DNA of 10,608 nucleotides from an uncultured Oribacterium sp. (GTDB lineage: Bacteria; Bacillota; Clostridia; Lachnospirales; Lachnospiraceae), in NCBI GenBank assembly GCA_902485915.1, contig CABTMH010000168.1, positions 1-10,608 of the forward strand. Reading direction: 5' to 3'. Position 1 is the first letter of the stretch. Every line of letters begins with the position of its first letter. The notes below the pieces were generated by a model, which made no database searches, was not told the DNA's origin, and saw nothing but the letters and a program-made list of their open reading frames with translations. The translations under genes were made by a program, and so were the position numbers. Positions 5,817-10,608 of this stretch are shown here, piece after piece.

Positions 5817-7580
5817 TCAGTTTTTCAGTTCCTGTGTACGCACGAGCGCAGCATAGGCACCGTTCTGTGCCATCAGCTCCTCATGGTTACCCAGTTCAAT
5901 GATCCTGCCTTCATCGATCACCGCGATGCGGTCAGCGTTCTTCACCGTCGAGAGACGATGTGCGATGACGATCGTGGTCCGGCCCTGAGACAGCTTCTCG
6001 AAGGTCGCCTGAATACGTGCTTCCGTCACACTGTCAAGCGCCGACGTCGCCTCATCGAGAATCAGCACCGGCGGATTCTTCAGGAAGATGCGCGCGATGG
6101 AGATACGCTGCTTCTGCCCGCCTGAAAGCAGAACGCCACGCTCGCCGACATCCGTCTGATATCCCTCCGGCATCTCTGCGATGTCATCCGCTATCTCCGC
6201 CTTCGCAGCCGCCAGCATCACTTCTTCCATCGTCGCATCGAGGCGGCCGTAGCGGATGTTATCGGCGATACTTCCCGCAAACAGGAAGACATCCTGGGAT
6301 ACGACACCGATGTTCTGATGCAGGGACTCCTGTGTCACCATACGTACATCATGTCCGTCGAGATAGATGGCACCATCCGTCACATCATAGAAACGTGGAA
6401 TCAACTGGCTGAGCGTGGTTTTACCGCCACCGGAGGAACCGACAAACGCCACCGTCTCGCCAGCGCGGATATCGAGTGATACATCGTGCAGGATGCCCTG
6501 CCCCTTCTGATATTCGAAGGATACATGCTCCACCTTGATGTCACCCTGTACCTTCGCAAGCTGGAGTGCGCCCGGACGATCCTTCAGCTCCGGCTCGGTT
6601 CGCATCAGCTCCACGAAACGATGAAGACCGGCGGTGCCATTTGCAATCACTTCCGAGGTGTTCGCAAGCTTCCGAATCGGATTCACAAAGGTCGATACAT
6701 ACATACTGAACGCAATCAGGTCGATGACCGTGAGCTGATCGCTCATGATGAGGGCGCCACCGACCGCGATGACCACCACAGACATCATGCAGAGACAGAA
6801 CTCCATCGTCGAATGAAATTCTGCCATCGCACGATGGAATCCGAACTTTGCGCTGCGGTAGCTGGCATTGGCCTTCTCAAACTTTTCAAGCTCTTCGGTC
6901 TCGTTCGCAAAGGCCTTCGCTGTACGGATACCGGACAGGCCGGATTCGAATTCCGTGTTGATGTGCGAAACGGTCGTCTTCACCTTGCGTGACGCATCCC
7001 GCATATGGAAACGGCATCGCATCACCACATACAGAAAAACCGGCAACATGATAGTAAGCACCAGTGCGAGTCGCCACTGAATGGTAAACATGATGATGAG
7101 CGCACCGAGGATCGTCACAGAGGAGATAAAGATATCCTCCGGCGCATGATGTGCCATCTCTGTCACATCGAAAAGATCCGTCGTCAGACGGCTCATCAGC
7201 TGGCCGACACGTGTGTGGTCGAAGAAGCCATAGTTCAGTTCCTGGATGTGCTGAAAAAGATCACGACGGATGTCTGCCTCGACACGCGCGCCGAAGTTAT
7301 GTCCCCAGTAGGTGATGACATAGTAAAAAACGGAGCGAAGGACGTAAGCGCCAGTTACGATCGCCATGACGGTCCAGAAGGTGCGCCAGGCGTCGTTCGG
7401 AAGCAGGGTGTACATGCACCATCGGGATACCGCCGGGAAGGCGAGATCGATCGCCGCGATGGCGAGCGCACTGATCATATCGAGATAAAACAGCTTCCGG
7501 TGCGGTCGGAAATACGAAAGGAAAATCCGCAGCTCTGACCAGTTCTTAAAGTCTTTTTGTGTGTTGTTCTGATGTTCCAT
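5817..7580 (-). CDS. ABC exporter half-transporter (MsbA/multidrug type), fused membrane and ATPase domains
   Basis: The 587-residue protein has an N-terminal exporter membrane domain with about six helices (roughly 30-305), then an ATPase domain. Visible motifs, numbered from ATG at 7580, are Walker A GSSGGGKT (381-388), Q-loop Q429, signature LSGGQ (485-489), Walker B VLILDEATS (505-513) and the H-loop His541 in IAHRLST. Length is normal for a homodimeric or paired half-exporter. The open frame extends to TTG at 7592, but ATG at 7580 with GGATGG before it is a more likely start. The substrate cannot be assigned; family members export lipids, drugs or peptides. No second half-transporter or regulator is adjacent, which favours a homodimer. 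It ends at TGA 5817 with no evident terminator. Confidence 0.93.
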   Translation of the reverse strand: MEHQNNTQKDFKNWSELRIFLSYFRPHRKLFYLDMISALAIAAIDLAFPAVSRWCMYTLLPNDAWRTFWTVMAIVTGAYVLRSVFYYVITYWGHNFGARVEADIRRDLFQHIQELNYGFFDHTRVGQLMSRLTTDLFDVTEMAHHAPEDIFISSVTILGALIIMFTIQWRLALVLTIMLPVFLYVVMRCRFHMRDASRKVKTTVSHINTEFESGLSGIRTAKAFANETEELEKFEKANASYRSAKFGFHRAMAEFHSTMEFCLCMMSVVVIAVGGALIMSDQLTVIDLIAFSMYVSTFVNPIRKLANTSEVIANGTAGLHRFVELMRTEPELKDRPGALQLAKVQGDIKVEHVSFEYQKGQGILHDVSLDIRAGETVAFVGSSGGGKTTLSQLIPRFYDVTDGAIYLDGHDVRMVTQESLHQNIGVVSQDVFLFAGSIADNIRYGRLDATMEEVMLAAAKAEIADDIAEMPEGYQTDVGERGVLLSGGQKQRISIARIFLKNPPVLILDEATSALDSVTEARIQATFEKLSQGRTTIVIAHRLSTVKNADRIAVIDEGRIIELGNHEELMAQNGAYAALVRTQELKN

Positions 7581-7606
7581 AAATCCATCCAAATCATAAA
7601 AATAAG

Positions 7607-7626
7607 GTGTGGATCTGTATCCACAC
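7607..7626 (-). terminator. Perfect 8-bp hairpin just upstream of the ABC gene, possible terminator
   Basis: GTGTGGAT and ATCCACAC form a perfect stem with a 4-base loop. On the minus strand it is followed by CTTATTTTTATG, so it could stop transcription before the ABC gene, or it could be a leader structure near the start codon. The T run is interrupted and offset, so the terminator call is weak. Confidence 0.4.
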
Positions 7627-7671
7627 GCCCTATTCTATCAGATTCCGGATTATAAAGCCACCAGTCGCATG

Positions 7672-7740
7672 CTGATTCAGGCAGGGGGCCGGAGGGGGCG
7701 GCAACGGAGGCCCCTGCCTGATCAGTATACGAGCGAACAG
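7672..7740. repeat. Dispersed GC-rich intergenic repeat, copy C, arranged as an inverted pair
   Basis: The left part 7672-7710 matches copy B from CTGAT to GGAGGC with three one-base insertions and one substitution. The right part, read on the minus strand from 7740, matches copy B again (CTGTTC, then TACTGATCAGGCAGGGGCC). Arms 7672-7690 and 7709-7725 therefore form a 17-bp stem with two bulged bases, around a G-rich loop holding GGAGGGGGCGGCAACGGA. It lies between the L25 terminator and the ABC gene. Confidence 0.8.
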
Positions 7741-7757
7741 CAGCGCACCTCGACAGT

Positions 7758-7785
7758 AAAAAAGAGCCGGAGACAACGCTCCGGC
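7758..7785 (-). terminator. Intrinsic terminator of the L25/Ctc gene
   Basis: Twenty bases after the L25 stop codon, minus-strand GCCGGAG (7785-7779) pairs with CTCCGGC (7772-7766) across a 6-base loop, followed by TCTTTTTT. This is a textbook intrinsic terminator and separates L25 from the ABC gene. Confidence 0.93.
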
Positions 7786-7805
7786 CCTCACATTCATCGA
7801 TTGAA

Positions 7806-8453
7806 TTATTTATTTGCTTCCTTCGCAGCGAGTGCAGCGGCTTCCTTCGTCGCCGGTGTCACGAGCTCCTTCTCTGCCGCAGCCTCCGGCTCATCGACCT
7901 CTGCTGCCTTACCATGCTGATGTGCGGTGACGTGAAGCACGGTATCGGTGAGCGGTGTCTTGATGTCGAGCTTACCTTCCTTCGCGATATCCAGATCGCC
8001 GACGGTCAGTCTCGTGCCGACCGGATACTGCGCGAGATCGATCACGATATGATCGACGAGGTCCTTCGGATAGCCGACGAACTCGACTTCCTCGCAGGTC
8101 TTCGTCAGGAAGCCCTGGGCCTTCTCTGCATTGATAAACTCGATGAGTGCCTTCGAGTGGATCTTCTCATCGCCCAGCATCTGCTGGAATGTAACATCGA
8201 CATACTGATGCTTCATCGCATCGAAATCTACACTCTTGATCAGAACGGAATACTTCGTACCATCGACCGAGAGCTCTGCCTCGGAGCCGACATGATGATT
8301 CTGGAAGAACATGCCGAGATCCTTCTGCGTCATGATGATCGCGAGGGACTCCTTCATTGCCTTTCCACTGATCGAACCGGTCGCATAGCCTTCCCGTCTA
8401 AGCTTCTTTCCCTTGACGCTCAGATCTCTTGTCTTCGCCTGTAATGTCTCCAT
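7806..8453 (-). CDS. 50S ribosomal protein L25, Ctc (general stress protein) form
   Basis: L25 binds 5S rRNA in the large ribosomal subunit; the longer Ctc/TL5 form carries an extra C-terminal beta domain. The 215-residue product starts METLQAKTRD, has LRREGYATGSISGK (RxxGxxPG-like region of L25) near 24-37, VDFDAMKHQYVDVTFQQ in the RNA-binding domain, and the TL5 domain with GYPKDLVDHIVIDLAQYPVGTRLTVGDL. It ends in an Ala/Glu/Lys-rich tail. The frame stays open upstream to 8537, but ATG at 8453 follows AGGAGGT by 5 bases and matches the family start, so the upstream 28 codons are leader. A GTGGC/GCCAC hairpin (8465-8478) abuts the ribosome binding site. The P-to-A change in the GxxPG loop is minor. 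Confidence 0.93.
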   Translation of the reverse strand: METLQAKTRDLSVKGKKLRREGYATGSISGKAMKESLAIIMTQKDLGMFFQNHHVGSEAELSVDGTKYSVLIKSVDFDAMKHQYVDVTFQQMLGDEKIHSKALIEFINAEKAQGFLTKTCEEVEFVGYPKDLVDHIVIDLAQYPVGTRLTVGDLDIAKEGKLDIKTPLTDTVLHVTAHQHGKAAEVDEPEAAAEKELVTPATKEAAALAAKEANK

Positions 8454-8731
8454 AACTACCTCCTGTGGCCTCTGCCACTGAAAATAACATCCACGTCCGC
8501 AGTGGGCGCGGCAGAAACATCGTAACATCCCCGGCAAATTTCCCGCGAAAGATCTCTGCTCTTACAGGATGTAAGGCCGCGGTGATACGGTGCACAGACA
8601 ACTATCTGTAACGCCCTTATGGTAGTCCTTTTTCGGCTCGAAGATTCACCAAAGATGAATTTTTTTCGGGGGCTGTTTTCGCCATTTTTTCAGCGCAGAC
8701 TTCACAGAATCGACATATTTTCGTATGGATC
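8454..8731. other. Non-coding leader region upstream of L25
   Basis: I see no convincing gene here. On the minus strand it holds several small hairpins: TTACA-TGTAA (about 8563-8575), ACAGA-TCTGT (about 8597-8612), CCGC-GCGG (about 8493-8507) and GTGGC-GCCAC (8465-8478). No good -35/-10 pair was found, although a promoter is expected. On the plus strand ATTCA-TGAAT followed by seven T (8644-8667) resembles a weak terminator with no gene before it. Confidence 0.4.
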
Positions 8732-8842
8732 GGCCAATGCAGGCGGCCTCGGCGCAGGTGGCTGCGCTTAGGGCTTCGACTACCGCAGAAGTACAGTACT
8801 GCCTCAGGCCAATGCCGGTGGCCTCGGCGCAGGTGGCTGCGC
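8732..8842. repeat. Two 36-base direct repeats, 75-base period
   Basis: 8732-8767 and 8807-8842 are identical at 34 of 36 positions, separated by 39 unrelated bases. Each ends in GCGCAGGTGGCTGCGC, a perfect 6-bp inverted repeat with a 4-base loop. The second copy ends one base before the aldo/keto reductase stop codon. The 75-base period keeps a minus-strand frame open (8617-8844), whose ATG overlaps the reductase TGA. Confidence 0.85.
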
Positions 8843-8843
8843 A

Positions 8844-9791
8844 TCAGATGTCGAACTCCACCAGTGCCTGGTCGAGCTTCGCGATTTCGGCGTCGCTGAG
8901 GGTCCAGTCGAGGGCGTGGCAGTTCTCGATCGCACGGGCACGGTGCTGTGTGCCGAAGAGGGCGGACGTCAGGAAAGACTTCTGCAGTGCCCAGTTCACA
9001 GCGATCTCGGAGAGCGGTACGCCGCCACGTGCGGCGGAGACCTCATCCATCACGCCGAGGAGCTTCTGCGCCTTGCTCCAGCCCGGCTCGCGGAAGAACT
9101 TGTAGAAGCGGCTCCGGCTGTCCATGGTCTCATAGGTCCGCAGCTCGCGATAACATCCGGTCAGGAGTCCGCCGCCGAGGACGCCATACCCCATCGTCGC
9201 CATACCGTGCGCCTCTGCGTACCGCATCTCCACCTCACGCTCGCGCTCCAGCATCGAATACTGCACCTGAATGAAATCGATGTCTGCATACTTCGCGGCC
9301 TCCTCCATCTGCGCTACACTGTGGTTCGAGAGACCGAGGAAACGGACCTTGCCGGCCTTTTTCAGCTCCATCATCGCCCCGAGCGTCTCTTCTGGTGTCG
9401 CATCGTCCTGCGGCCAATGCAGGATGTACAGGTCGATATAGTCGGTCCGGAGGTTTCGAAGCGACGCGTCGCACTGTGCGAGGATGTGGTCGCGCTTACC
9501 ACAGTGCACGTACTGCCCGTTCTCGAAGTCGTTGCCGCACTTCGTCGACAGGATCACGTCCTTCCGGACGCCCATCTTCTCGAGTGTCTCACCCAGGATC
9601 CGCTCCGCTGCGCCCGCGTTGTACGCCGGTGCCGTATCGAAGATGTTCACGCCCTGCTCAACCGACGCCCGGATCGCATCCATCTTCGTCTCCTCCGGAT
9701 TCTGATCCCAGCCCGCACCACCGATGCCCCAGGTGCCGAGACACAGCTCTGAAACCTCGAGTCCTGTATTTCCAAACGACTTATACCGCAT
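8844..9791 (-). CDS. Aldo/keto reductase
   Basis: This 315-residue soluble NAD(P)H-dependent oxidoreductase has the TIM-barrel family start MRYKSFGNTGLEVSELCLGTWGIGG. The catalytic tetrad is intact: Asp52 and Tyr57 in NIFDTAPAYNAG, Lys84 in LSTKCG, and His125 in YILHWPQ. GKVRFLGLSNHS, FIQVQYSMLER and a C-terminal cofactor region ending ALFGTQHRARAIENCHAL also fit. The closest groups by eye are bacterial AKRs of the general stress/sugar-aldehyde kind, but the substrate is unknown. ATG at 9791 has GGAGG seven bases upstream. It starts 57 bases after the HicB-like gene and may share that message. Confidence 0.95.
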   Translation of the reverse strand: MRYKSFGNTGLEVSELCLGTWGIGGAGWDQNPEETKMDAIRASVEQGVNIFDTAPAYNAGAAERILGETLEKMGVRKDVILSTKCGNDFENGQYVHCGKRDHILAQCDASLRNLRTDYIDLYILHWPQDDATPEETLGAMMELKKAGKVRFLGLSNHSVAQMEEAAKYADIDFIQVQYSMLEREREVEMRYAEAHGMATMGYGVLGGGLLTGCYRELRTYETMDSRSRFYKFFREPGWSKAQKLLGVMDEVSAARGGVPLSEIAVNWALQKSFLTSALFGTQHRARAIENCHALDWTLSDAEIAKLDQALVEFDI

Positions 9792-9848
9792 ATTGATACC
9801 TCCACTTCATTTAATGTATATGATTCTGTTCTCTATAACCGCAGCCAC

Positions 9849-10127
9849 TCAGCCAAACGAGTCATACTGCTCATCTCGTGGCATCACAAGTGCAAGATCA
9901 GTTTTTTCTTCTCCCTCCTGCGTCCGGACATCCACGAGAAGCGTTCTCGTCGGAAGCTCCATATCGGTTTCCAGTTCCGTCAGAATATAATTCACGCCTG
10001 CTTCACGCGCATCATCCAGCGCTTCATCGAGGGATGCACCCTCTCCATAGCAGTCCTTCAGATCCACGAAAGACACACGATATCCTGTATCGGCCTTCTT
10101 AATAATCGCCGGAAAATAAAATGTCAT
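9849..10127 (-). CDS. HicB-like (type II antitoxin-fold) small protein, solo
   Basis: The 92-residue protein starts MTFYFPAIIKKADTGYRVSF and has DLKDCYGEGASLDEALDDAREA, which fits the HicB partial RNase-H-like fold (YPA...GY.V.FPDLPGC...G.T..EAL.NA.EA). No HicA toxin is adjacent, and there is no recognisable DNA-binding tail after the fold; the acidic tail ends EQYDSFG. It is therefore better read as a stand-alone HicB-family protein than as an antitoxin. Its ATG overlaps the TGA of the upstream phosphatase (ATGA), with AAAGGAG inside that gene 10 bases before the start, indicating coupled translation. Its role is unknown. Confidence 0.8.
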   Translation of the reverse strand: MTFYFPAIIKKADTGYRVSFVDLKDCYGEGASLDEALDDAREAGVNYILTELETDMELPTRTLLVDVRTQEGEEKTDLALVMPRDEQYDSFG

Positions 10128-10608
10128 TTTTCAAATCTCTCCTTTACGATATCTTCCTTGTAGCTCTCGATCACCCTCGCAGCGCCGAGCGCGCGAAGTG
10201 CCTCCGGGTCGGCCGTCCCCGCCACGGCGATGACCTTCGCCGCACCGGCAGCCACGGCCGCCTGCACACCCGACTTCGCATCCTCGAACACATAGCTTCG
10301 ATGGATGTCCGCGTGAAGTTTCTCCGCCGCACGCAGGAAGATATCCGGCGCAGGCTTCCCTGGGAAGCTGTGGTCGTTGTACGTCACCTGCTCGAGCGTG
10401 AACCAGCGCGCGAGGTCGATCTGTCGGAAATAAAACTCGACGTTCTCGATCGGCGACGAGGTCGCGATCCCGAGCTTCACGCCCGCGGCCTGCAGCTGGT
10501 CCAGAAACGCCGGCAGCCCGTCCCGCAGCTGATAGATATCCGCATGCGAAACGCAGATTTCCCGATAGGTCTCCTCCTTCTCCTCGACGAGCCAGATCGG
10601 AAGAGCAC
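10124..10608 (-). CDS. HAD-family hydrolase (beta-phosphoglucomutase-like), N-terminus outside window
   Basis: Only the C-terminal part, about 156 residues, is present. HAD motif II is the Thr/Ser in GVKLGIATSSP, motif III the Lys in GKPAPDIFLRAAEKL, and motif IV VFEDAKSGVQAAVAAGA; motif I (DxDxT) would lie upstream. LRDGLPAFLDQLQAAG before motif II is typical of subfamily IA with a helical cap, as in beta-phosphoglucomutase and phosphoglycolate phosphatase. The substrate cannot be named. GTG at 10480 inside the frame is not a start, because conserved sequence continues upstream. The last five codons at the edge (ALPIW) are encoded mostly by the presumed adapter and should not be trusted. It overlaps the HicB-like gene by ATGA. 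Confidence 0.9.
   Translation of the reverse strand, partial: ALPIWLVEEKEETYREICVSHADIYQLRDGLPAFLDQLQAAGVKLGIATSSPIENVEFYFRQIDLARWFTLEQVTYNDHSFPGKPAPDIFLRAAEKLHADIHRSYVFEDAKSGVQAAVAAGAAKVIAVAGTADPEALRALGAARVIESYKEDIVKERFEK
10594..10608 (+). other. Likely Illumina TruSeq adapter remnant at the contig end
   Basis: The final 15 bases, AGATCGGAAGAGCAC, equal the first 15 bases of the standard Illumina TruSeq adapter. A chance match exactly at the end of the sequence is very unlikely, so this is probably untrimmed adapter and not genomic DNA. Confidence 0.9.

Noticed and set aside
7672..7740. Integron attC site or an insertion sequence end
   Set aside because: No attC core motifs, no transposase or integrase gene, and no target-site duplication visible.
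8454..8537. N-terminal extension of L25 by 28 residues
   Set aside because: The perfect AGGAGGT just before ATG 8453 and the family start METLQAKTRD place the start there.
8644..8667. Plus-strand terminator (ATTCA-TGAAT then seven T)
   Set aside because: The stem is only 5 bp and no plus-strand gene precedes it, so it is most likely incidental.
8732..8842. Two 36-base repeats with a 39-base spacer, resembling a minimal CRISPR array
   Set aside because: Only two units with two mismatches, GC-rich repeats with an internal hairpin unlike usual CRISPR repeats, no cas genes in the window.
9849..10127. A HicAB toxin-antitoxin system
   Set aside because: Only a HicB-like protein is present; both flanks are metabolic enzymes and no HicA-sized frame is adjacent.

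Overview
The window looks like chromosomal DNA of an anaerobic, moderately GC-rich Clostridia-type Firmicute; Lachnospiraceae is a reasonable guess. The pointers are oxygen-sensitive ThiH rather than ThiO, strong AGGAGG-type ribosome binding sites, TPP and glycine riboswitches that work through intrinsic terminators, an L25/Ctc protein, and a small four-cysteine iron-sulfur flavoprotein. The taxonomy is inference; no rRNA or other marker is present. Every gene I can support lies on the minus strand, so transcription runs from high to low coordinates. The long plus-strand open frames are antisense shadows.

From right to left: the 3' part of a HAD-family phosphatase enters at the right edge and overlaps by ATGA with a small HicB-like protein (9849-10127). 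An aldo/keto reductase follows (8844-9791). A 390-base gap then holds two 36-base direct repeats and the leader of ribosomal protein L25/Ctc (7806-8453), which ends in a clear terminator. Next come a palindromic GC-rich repeat, a half-size ABC exporter (5817-7580) and an Isf-like flavoprotein (5058-5678).

The left half holds two riboswitch-controlled units. A glycine riboswitch, an intrinsic terminator and a further long inverted repeat lie ahead of an AGCS sodium:amino-acid symporter (3195-4571), so glycine is the probable substrate. A sigma-A-like promoter, a TPP riboswitch and a 14-bp-stem terminator then control thiS-thiF-thiG-thiH. These genes make the thiazole half of thiamine: ThiF adenylates ThiS, ThiH makes dehydroglycine from tyrosine, and ThiG forms the thiazole ring. 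ThiH runs off the left edge.

I see no defence system, prophage, transposase gene, CRISPR array, tRNA or rRNA, and no clearly new multi-gene system. The most unusual signal is a GC-rich repeat present in three intergenic places (between thiG and thiH, between the symporter and the thi promoter, and upstream of the ABC gene), once as an inverted pair. The last 15 bases match the start of the Illumina TruSeq adapter, so the right end is probably a contig end with untrimmed adapter.
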